Shown here piece by piece: positions 1 to 9,364 of a stretch of DNA of 64,000 nt (position 1 is its first letter; the number at the start of each line of letters is the position of its first letter). The notes beneath the pieces were generated by a model, which had not been told where the DNA came from, searched no databases, and saw only the letters and a program-made list of their open reading frames with translations. The position numbers were made by a program, and so were the translations under genes. This stretch comes from Catenaria anguillulae PL171. Taxonomy: Eukaryota > Blastocladiomycota > Blastocladiomycetes > Blastocladiales > Catenariaceae. The stretch lies in NCBI GenBank assembly GCA_002102555.1, contig MCFL01000059.1:92744-156743 (forward strand). Direction: 5' to 3'.

Positions 1-836
1 CCGTCTCCTCGTCACCATCGCCGGCCTTGGGACCTCCCAAGGAGAGGTTGGCGACGGCTTTGCGGCCAGGACGACTGCGCACGGTGCGCGAGACGAGGTC
101 AAGAGCAGAGAGCACGGCCGAGTTCGGACCACGGCCAGACTTGTCGAACACCTTGATGCAGTGGATCTAATGGTACGACGCATCGTTGAGCCAGATGGGT
201 CAGCATATGGGAATGATTTACTAAAGGCGAGATGGGAAAAATGGTCCGTACAGTCGCCTTCTTGGCAACACCGAAAGTCTTGCCAGCGATGGTTCCACTG
301 ACATGTGTGCCATGACCATGCGAATCAAAGTTGCCCTCACCACTGAAGTCACGCAAGAACTTTGCGCGGCCCTCAAAGTCGGGGTGGTTCACGTCACAGC
401 CAGAATCAATCACGTAGACGTCGACACCTTCGCCAGCGTTAGCGGGATACGTGTAACTACCATCGAGGCGGGACGAATCCAAACGGTCGAGGCCAGCGGG
501 GGCGCGCGACTGGGTGTCGTACAACTGCCACTCAATCTCCTTTTCCACACGCTTGACCTTGCCCTTTGCGGCAATCTGCTTGCGAACCTCGGAACCACCG
601 TCGGGAAGAGCAATGGCGCGGAACTTTGAACCGACCTCGATGCGACGAACGCGAGAGCGGGCGTCACGCAAGCCGTTGGACTCATATAGCTGGAACAGTT
701 CCTCGATGGCGGATTCAAAGTCGGCCGAAGAGTCGAGCTGGATAATCACGTCCTTGGAGCGGGCAGGAGCGGCGACTGCGGACAACGGGGCAACGGCCAA
801 GACGGCGAGAAAAGAGAGGAGAGCAGTGGTCTTCAT
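1..836 (-). CDS. Secreted subtilisin-like serine protease (S8, proteinase K type), 3' part outside window
   Basis: Secreted endopeptidase of the subtilase S8 family. Spliced CDS is complement(<1..166, 252..836). The start ATG at 836 opens a signal peptide (MKTTALLSFLAVLAVAPLSA), then an I9-type propeptide (about residues 25-110) and the catalytic domain with the Asp motif DSGCD and the His motif HGTHVSGT. An 85-nt intron (donor gtacgg, acceptor ttag) joins KKAT to IHCIKVFDKSG, which restores the usual subtilase spacing. The last visible residues include NLSLGGP; the Ser motif lies beyond the left edge. It is closely related to the second subtilisin at 29507-31416, with the same signal, propeptide and active-site wording. 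The paralogy is seen in the sequence; extracellular nutrient-protease function is inferred from the family. Confidence 0.93.
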
Positions 837-2267
837 GGTGAAGTGTTGGGATAGTGTGTGGCGGAGTGTGAGAAGTGAAGATCGTCTATGTATGTGCGAT
901 GATGAGGGAGTGGACTTGGTCCTGAGGGTGAGCCAGCACAATCGGGACTGTATGAGGGATGCTTGAGGGTGGTGGATGGATGGGGTTGACAAGCAGAGGA
1001 TGGGTAGATAAGCTGGGGATACAGCTCGTATTTGTACCCACAGGAATTGCAAACCGGGCATCGCTGTGGGTCGTTGTGTCTTTCAGGTGAAGACTCTTTG
1101 CATGAACGGTTCGTCGGCTGACCCAGCTCCCGCGTCTTTCCAAGGATGAGTTGGTGTGCGCTCCTGTTACAGAGTCATGATTGCGGAGTCACAGCTCGGT
1201 GCTCGTGATCATAGGCAGGAATAGCGTTGCGGATCTTGCGTGCTCGTTGCATGTTGCGTGGATGCTTGCATTGTGGTGACCGGCCGAAAAGCACATGATT
1301 TTGTTTTCGGTGGATCTCATGTCCGATGACTTCTCGGGCGCGACACAAGTCTTCCACATTCGCAATCGAAAAGTCACAGTGAGACAAGCACGTCATATTT
1401 AGCAGTCCACTCACCATGTCGCTTTTGTCAACATGTGCTGCAGGGTCGCAGGAATGAAACACGATAGAGCACATGTCAAATGGGCACGTGCAGATTTTTC
1501 GCCGGATGACCGGGAAAGAGTCGGCCGAAAACGGGCCGAAATGTTCAGGTAGGTATATATCACGGTGTGTTGTCTTTGGGCCGGGCTTTTATAAATAACT
1601 CGTTGAAAAGTACTGTGCAGCTAGATGCACTCGCCGTCAAACATGTTTCAGACTGATCTTGGCTTGATTCGTTTTCACGATCACGCGATGTGAGACAGCA
1701 CGTGAAGGACCAATGTGCGTGTGTACGTGGAAATTGCCAGTGACGTCGTGACGGGGCAACTTTAGCATATGCGAGTGAATTTACCGCAAAACACCGCAAC
1801 CAAGCGAAGGGTGAACTGTACCGTGCCTGTGGTGTCCCCGCCTGGGCGACGTGGTGGCACCTCGTCCGAGGCCAACGCCGGCCGATCCGCCTGTCTTGTA
1901 AGGACAAAGCGTACTATCCTATTAGACTGGTAGAATGCAGATCTGAATGCGCCAGAGTCGGGTGGAGTGCAAAATCTGATGAAAACTGGCACTCGCATTC
2001 GACCGCCCGCCACAACGTGGGGGGGACCCAAAGCAAATCATCACGCGTGGCCTTGGCCTGTTATATGCCTGCCCGGGAGGGTTCCGACCGGCCCTTCGCG
2101 TCAATTTGGGCCGGGCATGGAAATTGCTCCCACATTACCGCCAGTCGTTCACCAATCAGTCTGTGAACGATTCTCACGTCTCCACACTGTTGCTCGGTGT
2201 TTACGGCTAGTACGGAGGACGCAAGCGGGAACGGATGCAGGCGAACAAAAAGGACTCTGAAGAGCCA
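837..2267. other. Intergenic region between subtilisin and MULE
   Basis: About 1.4 kb with no gene I can support. It holds the promoter side of the minus-strand subtilisin. A minus-strand open frame at 1560-1907 has no recognisable domain or splice support and looks like chance. The last nine bases (2259-2267) are the left target-site duplication of the transposon. Confidence 0.6.
2259..2267. repeat. MULE target-site duplication, left copy
   Basis: The 9 bp gaagagcca immediately before the left inverted repeat is repeated exactly at 8685-8693 immediately after the right one. The bases on either side differ, so the duplication is exactly nine long. Confidence 0.93.
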
Positions 2268-2442
2268 GGGCTTTACTATCCATCGGCCCCCTTAAGCATC
2301 GGTCCCCCATCGGTCCCCTCAAGACCGATGCTTTACACACGTGATCAGTCGCTTAAGCATCGGTCTCTGTGAAAGCCCAAGCCACTCCTGCGAGGCTGGA
2401 ACCCCACCCTGACCGGCCACTCGCGGCCGGCCCCCGGTTGCA
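2268..2442 (+). repeat. MULE left terminal inverted repeat
   Basis: 175 bp that reappear reverse-complemented at 8510-8684. Both ends start GGG; bases 4-8 differ (ctttа-type versus tcgcg-type), then ctatccatcgg onward is identical to the inner edge cccggttgca. Inside are repeated copies of the motif aagcatcggtc and its complement, which could be transposase binding sites (inference). Confidence 0.95.
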
Positions 2443-2571
2443 CTACCGCCATGAGAAAGGCCATCTGTGTTTGGATCTCAGAGGATTTGGGTCGACTCCG
2501 TGATCACCAAGCAAAGGCTCTTTGCGACAGACGTCCGTCCGTATGTATGTCAATGTATTCCGCCCTGCTCA

Positions 2572-5433
2572 ATGGATACTCCAGCTCGTCAACCAAGCTT
2601 CCAGAAGCAGCTCCGCGGCCAAATCAGCGAGTTCCTTGGGCAGCTGGGCGTGCCATCTTATGCGCAAAAGTTTGCCTGGGAGCAAGTCACAGAATACCCG
2701 ACCGATTTCTTTGACCTCAATCTCGAAGGTTGCATGACACTTCAGTGGTCCGCCATCGAATCGCTCTTCGACGGCAATTGGCTGGAAGGGCCAATCTTTC
2801 AGTGGCACAGGGCCGCCATGGAACACAAGCATCGCATCGCTCTGCACGACTTTATCTACTCGGTCAACGTCCAGGCCATTCCCACTGGTTTGAATGCCCG
2901 TTTTCTGGAAAACGATCAAGAAATTGCATTGCTTGCTGCCCAGATGCTGCGGCTCGACAACTTCACCATCGAAAAGCCTGTTCTTATCCCAATGTACCAC
3001 GAGCGCCATTGGTTTCTCATTGTCCTTCACCACATCGGAACTTCGCCCGCGATTGCCATTCTCGACTCCATTCGCTCCCCTGCAGGCCACTTGCGTTACC
3101 AGCTTGCAACCCGAGCCGTTTCCCTCCTCTACCCACAACTATACGGCGTGGCTGAACCTCCCATGATTGTTGCCACAGTCGTGCAAGTGCCACAGCAACC
3201 CAACGGTCATGATTGTGGCATCTTTGTGCTGTCGTTCATTGAGGTGATTCTTTCCTTGACTGTGCGTTTGGAAACTTTGTTTGGCGACAATTCGGTCTCC
3301 AATTATTGGGGCACCAATGAGTCCATTTGCTTGCGTCGGAGCGAGTTTCGCACTCGTATCGCTCAGTCAGTCAAAAATGGTTCGTCCATTTTGTCGCGCT
3401 TTTCACGCACAACAGTGATTTTGCATGCTCATGCTGACACTTGGCGGTGTGCAGCGCCTAATTTCCATGAAACTTTTCAGCGCTTTACCCCACGTATTGG
3501 TATTGTTTGTTTTGCTTCTCGCATTTCATTGTCGTTCATTCAACTTTTTCCATTGTTTGCATTTTCAGGATTGAACGAGCCCTCCGTGTCTCCGTCGGAT
3601 AGCTTCCAGCAAGCAGCAACAAAGTTCTTTACTCATCTTGGTTTCCCTGAGCATCAGCACATGTCGGTCAGGACTGCAACTTTCACCAATTGCTTCAGCG
3701 ACTTCTGCAATGGCACAGTCGTCAATGCCACGCTCGATCCAACACAAGGTCCCCTGTCGCTCTTTCCTCGGACTTGGCTCTCGGCCGAGGTTTTCAAGTG
3801 GCACACCTGCAAGTTCGCCGCGACCAACAACAACGGGCGCGACCAATTGGGCAGTACCATCTATGATTCAATTGTCACGATACGCGATTTGTCTGACTTG
3901 GATCCCACTGTCACATTCATGATCCACAAGCACCCGCGCCTGTTTGTGGCAGACATGTTGCTTTTACCCCTCAATCGCCACAACACGCATTGGGTTTTGG
4001 GTGTCATTGTCAACCCTTTCAACACGCACAGAGGCACGGGCAACCCGACAATCATCACGGTTCTTGACTCCATGGACAATGGCATCATGGACGCGTCGGC
4101 AACTGCGGACGGCGCAAATTGTTGCACTGCACCCGAGCTGGACTACCTCATTCGCTTTGTACATGCCCTCAATCGGTCGTCGGAGGCGAGAGCCTTTCGG
4201 AACAAGCACCACCCGTACGCTCCGCGACACATTGGGCTGGAAATGTTTCGCCAACTCATCCACACGCCACAGATCCACGTCCCGCAGCAACGCAATGGCT
4301 TTGATTGCGGCGTCTTCTCGCTTGCATTTGCCGACTCCATCATTGCGAACCCGGCTGGCTTTCGCGCACTCGCCATTCAAGCAACTCAGCGACTAGCGCA
4401 ATCCGAGTCCCTTTCCACCTTCACATGGCCAAACCAAGACGCAGTCACGCAGCGTCGGCTCGTGTACTTGGACCAGTTTTCGTCCGACTGCGCACACTAT
4501 TTGCGCTTAGCGTTTCCAAATCAGAACGCAACCTTTGACTGGCGCAGGTTTCTTGCCGGGTACAGCAGCGTTCTTATGTCCTGTGAATGTTTCCCAGCTG
4601 ACCTTGTCTGTTTTCGACATTAGGGATGCTCCCCAGACATCTGTCAGCGCACGAACTGCGATTACCAAGCCGGCAGTGCGCCATGAGCACAACAAGGCAG
4701 AAGGTAACACGAGTTGTGGCGATGACCCCGGGGATTCTGACATGGACGATGCGGAGGACGACGTGCGGAATGACGACAGCGATCAAGACCAGCAAGAATC
4801 TGAGTTGGGTGAGCGGGCCATTTCGTTCGCGGCTATTCTCGGCGAATCAAACCCACAGTGCGACACTGAGCGCACGTCTGCGGATGAGCTCAATGCACTG
4901 CTCAACGTATGTATCCCTCTTTTCTCTGTGGCGTGCTGTGCAGCCCGTCTTTGATTCAGCAAAGCAACATGATCAGACACCGCCTCCAACTTGGACTGTT
5001 CCCTCGCCGCAACCGATTTCGATTGACGTGTCCGACACCACGTCCGTTCACGGCAAGTATTTGGCCAAGGTCATTCACCTGACATGGCCGTCGTCTGCAG
5101 GCGAAGCCGCGGTGGTGAAAGATGTATGCTTTGCCAACTGTTTCTTGACGCATGCCTTTGACCACGCAATGCGCGAGTCCTCATCCCAGTTTTGCTCGCT
5201 CGTGTCTGCAGGTGTTTGAGAAAGTGTTCTGCGAGTACTTTGACGACCTTGGCGACACGCATGTGCCCTTCAGTGTGAATATCTTGTCGACGGATCAAAA
5301 ATGTACAGGCGCCAAGCAAAAGGTGGGAAACTGGACGCCACCATCATTTGCGAATTGTGTGGAATTGTTTCGAGCGTGGACTTTTTTGAAGGGTGTACGA
5401 TTGACTCTTGGCGGCAAGCACAAGTACCACTGA
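2572..5433 (+). CDS. MULE-encoded protein, N-terminal part: tandem Ulp1-like (C48) cysteine proteases
   Basis: Best exon chain is 2572-4559, 4624-4906, 4944-5123 and 5212-5433 (the frame is open from 2467; the Met at 2572 is the first plausible start). Domain 1 (about 2980-3240) has ERHWFLIVL, AILDS and the Q...NGHDCGIF motif. Domain 2 (about 3960-4340) repeats the plan with HNTHWVLGV, TVLDS and NGFDCGVF. All His, Asp, Gln and Cys catalytic positions of the Ulp1/SENP fold are present in both. A possible further intron between 3240 and 3570 cannot be excluded. After domain 2 a 64-nt intron leads to an acidic Asp/Glu-rich linker. The chain then enters the start of a FAR1-like module and meets TGA at 5431-5433. 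Splicing at 5444-5524 would continue the same frame into the transposase. Ulp1-like domains are known in some plant and fungal MULEs; their role there is unclear. Confidence 0.8.
5431..5433 (+). other. In-frame TGA splitting the MULE coding chain
   Basis: The exon starting at 5212 reads KGVRLTLGGKHKYH then TGA, then GGA ACT CAA G before a good donor (gtgtgc, 5444). Joined to the acceptor at 5524 the frame continues DHGGQAVSVLRQVRLLCSRAG into the transposase. A single nonsense change (for example CGA to TGA) would explain this. An alternative 51-nt intron (donor gtgtac near 5393, acceptor tcaag at 5443) would skip the TGA but replaces a good FAR1-like segment. Confidence 0.5.
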
Positions 5434-5524
5434 GGAACTCAAGGTGTGCACTTCCCTCAGTCATGTACGGTACACGCTTTTGCATGTGAGGGGAGATTAA
5501 CATGCTTTTCTTTGCCTGCTCCAG

Positions 5525-8500
5525 ATCATGGCGGTCAAGCAGTTTCCGTCCTGCGCCAGGTTCGTCTGCTTTGCTCGCGAGCAGGTTTGTCGAAAAAGGC
5601 GACCGCCGTCAAGGCTCATGCACGCGGAATCGACTTGTCTACTCCTACCACGGACGACCATCGCACACGGAATCGGACGAGCGAAAAATGCCAATGCACC
5701 TCCAACGTCGTCATCAACCAAGCGCATACACACAGTGCTCCCACATTTGGCAACTGGGCTTTCACGCACACATGTCGCTTGCCCGACGCCGGATTCGCAA
5801 AGTCGCCCGGTGCACTGCCCACGGATGTGCAATGTGCCATTGCCGAGCTGCAATCCAGCGGTGCGGACACTGGTATCATTCGACGGGCAATCGAAGCGCG
5901 ATTCAATACGACCCTTGATCGCAACCGATTGCGCAACTGCCTTTACGCTTTGCGTCTCGCTCGCCGCGGCCCATCCCATGCCGACGCACATTCCTTCGTT
6001 GAGGCGCTCAACAACGACCCCGAAATCTACGATAAAGAGTTTTTTTACGTGCCGATTCCCTCGTCCGACTCATGCACGCCGATGTACACTCTGCTCGGCG
6101 CATTCTGGATTACACACGACCAGGCCCGCATCCTACGCCATTCTTGGCGGGTCATCCTTCACGATTTGACCTACAAGGTCAACCGCCACGGGTTCAAGTT
6201 CGCTTTCTTCAACGCTGTGGATCCGTCTTTGCGTAATCGCGCGGTCGCGCAAGCCATCCAGTGGGGCGAGTCGACTGAGTGGCATGGCCTCATCATGCGC
6301 AAGTATCGCAGTGTGCTCCTGCGCGTGCTCGGCATGGACACGGGTATGGATTGGTCAGACATGGTCTTTGCAACCGATTATGACGACGCTGCGAGGCGGG
6401 CTTGTATCGAGACGTTCCCCGGCTGCCGGCGCATCATTTGCTCCTGGCACATGAGTCGCGCGATCCGGCGTGCGTGGCGAGTTCCACTGGGGACCCGCTG
6501 GCACGAGTTCATGCAGAGTTTGCGGCATTGTCGGCTGCAAATGACCGAGCGTGGCTTTGACGAGGCATGGGCGGCTATCCTTGATTCATTCCCATCGATG
6601 GTCGATTACTTGGATGCCACATGGTTCAAGGTGCGCGAGGATTGGGCGCGGTATGGCATTGGGCTTCAGTTTACCGCCGCGACGACCGCGACATCTCGCT
6701 CAGAGTCGTCTCACGCGAAGCTCAAGCGCGATGGCTCGTCCAACCAGTCTCTATTGGAGTTCAAGGTGCAGCTCGACGAGTTTTTGGCCAGTGAGCTCAG
6801 GAGTTGGAATGATGAGCTCGTAAGAACCAAGCAGGGCCGTGGCATGTCGCCGCAAGAGCAGCAAGAAACCCGGAAAGTATTTGGTGGTATTGTCGCTGCG
6901 ATTGAGCCCCTTGTCACTGCAACATGGATGACAATGTTCCTGAATCGCGTCCGCAAGTCTTTTGGCTACCAGGTTCGTTTCACTTCTTCTTCCCACCATT
7001 CGAGTGCTCGTGTCACTGCTCACGTTGCGTACTTATTGTGCGCTCACAGGTCGATCCATTTACTTCCGACATGCTTGCCGACACATTTTACTCGTGGCAC
7101 GATCAAAATGTTTTGCAGCACATGCTCGACTCTGCAGTGGCACTGTGGTACATCAGCTCCAACGTCGTTCCACGTCAATACGGGAGCGTCGTCGCATTGT
7201 TGCACCATGGCGGGTTGATCTGTTCATGCAAGCATGCAATCACCAACGGTATGCCATGCAAGCATATCCTTGCTGCTATGCGCATTGATTCCCGCTGCAT
7301 GTTCAACCTGCGCATGATCCACCCGCATTGGCTGCTCAATCGACCCGCCGATCCCATTCGGATGTACCGCACACTCAACCACCCTGCTCCGCACGTTGCC
7401 GACCTGCCCGTCAAGTACCATGAGGAGCTGTCGCAGCACGTTTCCAGTGTCCGCACCTGGACACACACTGACGGTATGGCAGGCGGATCGAGTTCTGAAC
7501 CGCATGTGGCGGCCAACAGCAACGCGGCCAACAGCAACGCCGACGCTGGCGGCGGTCTCGGCTATGCGCTCGAGCAAGCGGCGCACGAGGCGTTAGAGCA
7601 ACCAACAAGCACAAGTACAAGTACGGATGGTGTATTAGAGTCTGGGATCGCGCCGATTTCTCCGTCGACGACGATTGCGAATCCGAGCGGGAAAAAAGCG
7701 ACGAGTGGGAGGCGAGGACAACATGAGCGGGGCATCGGGGATCCAGAAGGACAAGGTAGAGGGCAGGCGGGCGGTGTGAAGAAGCGAGCGGTGAAACGAG
7801 GTGCAGGGGACACGGAAAATTCGCGGGTACAATCCAAGAAGAGGGCGAAAACGACCGAGGGCGAGCAGGAGGTGTTGCATACGACAATCCAGCAGCATGC
7901 ACCAAGTCAGACGGCGACCGATCCTGCCGCCGTATTGCAGCAGTGGTTAGCGGCCGCGGCATTCTCTGCGCCACCGCCTGCTCAGGTAATTCAACAACAA
8001 CCTGGTATCACCCCTGGCATGGCCCCACCTGTTCCCAATCAACTCGGCGGCTTCAACCCTCTCGCTGCACATCCCCTTCCTCCGTTCAACCCGTTCTTGG
8101 CCATGATGTCGCAACAATGGCAGCTCGCCCAACCTCACCAACCTCATTTACCTCATCCGTTTCCTTTTCCGTTGACTCCGCACATGCCGTTACCGGGTTA
8201 CACGGGCTATGGCGCAGCCGCTCCGTTTGCCGCCCCATCCTCAAACATCAGGGATTGCCCGGCCAGCCCGGCGGCGGCGAGCCCAGAGGTGGTTCAGGAA
8301 GGTAGGCGTCGGCGCGGTCAGCGCGGGCAGGGGATGGAACATGGGTGGGAGTGGGGGGGGGGGGTTGAGCCTAGTTTGGTGTGCTGCGGTGCTGAGGAGA
8401 GGTGGAGATTTGATGTGGTTAATGCATGGACTGTGTTTGCTTGTTGGGTACATTGTATGCCGTCTGTCGGTTTGTATAATAGAATGTCAAGAAGACAGTG

Positions 8501-8633
8501 GCCTGGCGCTGCAACCGGGGGCCGGCCGCGAGTGGCCGGTCAGGGTGGGGTTCCAGCCTCGCAGGAGTGGCTTGGGCTTTCACAGAGACCGATGCTTAAG
8601 CGACTGATCACGTGTGTAAAGCATCGGTCTTGA
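5525..8633 (+). CDS. MULE transposase: FAR1-like zinc module, DDE core, SWIM finger
   Basis: Exons 5525-6972 and 7050-8633, separated by a 77-nt intron (donor gttcgt, acceptor cacag). The N-terminal region has a FAR1/WRKY-GCM1-like pattern (LLCSRAG, then CQC ... WAFTHTC). The catalytic region has Asp in ILHDLTYKVN, Asp in VFATDYDDAARR followed by CSWHM, and Glu in TSRSESSHAK, matching the MULE DDE core. A SWIM zinc finger follows (CSCK ... GMPCKH, CxCx(n)CxH) near 7230-7265. The C-terminal 350 residues are low-complexity, with Lys/Arg-rich nuclear-signal-like patches and a Pro/Gln-rich tail. The natural stop is uncertain, because the frame runs into the right inverted repeat. No independent start is obvious; the 5' end joins 2572-5443 in frame across an 81-nt intron, so this is probably the second part of one gene. 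Confidence 0.87.
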
Positions 8634-8684
8634 GGGGACCGATGGGGGACCGATGCTTAAGGGGGCCGATGGATAGCGCGACCC
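8510..8684 (-). repeat. MULE right terminal inverted repeat
   Basis: Inverted copy of 2268-2442, identical except for five bases near the outer tip. The last open codons of the transposase frame run into this repeat and stop at 8631-8633. Confidence 0.95.
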
Positions 8685-8693
8685 GAAGAGCCA
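8685..8693. repeat. MULE target-site duplication, right copy
   Basis: Exact copy of gaagagcca at 2259-2267, directly abutting the outer end of the right inverted repeat. Confidence 0.93.
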
Positions 8694-9364
8694 AGCACTA
8701 GATGGCAGATGGGCATGAAAAAACAGATCTACAAACTGCAGCTTCTCTGACAAACGCTCTACATCCAAATACCACTATTCCTTTCCATGCGACCAGACCT
8801 ATGTACGTATATGTATCTCGTCGGAGCAGCCGCGCTGGGAAGAGTCGACTCATGGCAAACTGGCAACATTGTTCGCTACAGCCGCGAACTGACGCCACGC
8901 CAGCTCAAGTAAGCGAATCGCAGGACCGCACCGTTTGCCTTGCTGGCCACGACCCAACGCTTGGAAAGAAGGCTGAGCCGGCGAAACATGTACCCAATTA
9001 ATGCATGCTTCCATGTGTACTTGGACTTGCCGGCACTCCCTGCAGCGTCGACTCGAGCGTTCCAACCATTCCTTCATCCTCTTGACCTCTTGACGCACGC
9101 AGCAGTCAGTCCGTCAATCAATTGTTCCACTGCATACCATATCCCCCTCGTCAGGGTTCGTAAGGCGCACGGGTCCGACATTGTGGTTCCTCTATTTTGT
9201 CTTTCAGCTGGTCAGTCGATCAAGGCCTGGTGTTGAACAACAGCTTCACCTTCCGAATAATCGCTGCCCCACGTCGGAGCCATTCGCTGTCGAGTTCAGA
9301 GCCTTTGGTCCAGCGCGATCACATTTCTGACAACTCGCTTGACCGAATCCCACAACGATCTGCC
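8694..9364. other. Intergenic region, MULE to histidine kinase
   Basis: About 670 bp between the right target duplication and the first proposed exon of the CHASE kinase. No coding region, tRNA or repeat could be supported; it presumably holds the kinase promoter. Confidence 0.5.

Larger units (their letters stand above)
2268..8684 (+). mobile_element. Complete Mutator-like (MULE) DNA transposon, 6417 bp
   Basis: Bounded by 175-bp terminal inverted repeats (2268-2442 and 8510-8684) and flanked on both sides by the same 9 bp, gaagagcca (2259-2267 and 8685-8693). Nine-base duplications are typical of Mutator elements. The interior encodes, in order on the plus strand, two Ulp1-like cysteine protease domains, an acidic linker, a FAR1-like zinc module, a DDE transposase core and a SWIM finger. 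Apart from positions 4-8 of the ends the two repeats are identical, so insertion is probably recent. The coding chain is frame-consistent over six exons except for one TGA at 5431-5433. Element borders are certain; whether it is still autonomous is not. Confidence 0.95.

Noticed and set aside
303-966. Plus-strand open frames opposite the left subtilisin
   Set aside because: Antisense shadows of a well-supported protease exon; no domains.
2569-4380. Minus-strand open frames over the Ulp1 region
   Set aside because: Shadows of the transposon gene; the plus frame has catalytic motifs and the right orientation to the transposase.
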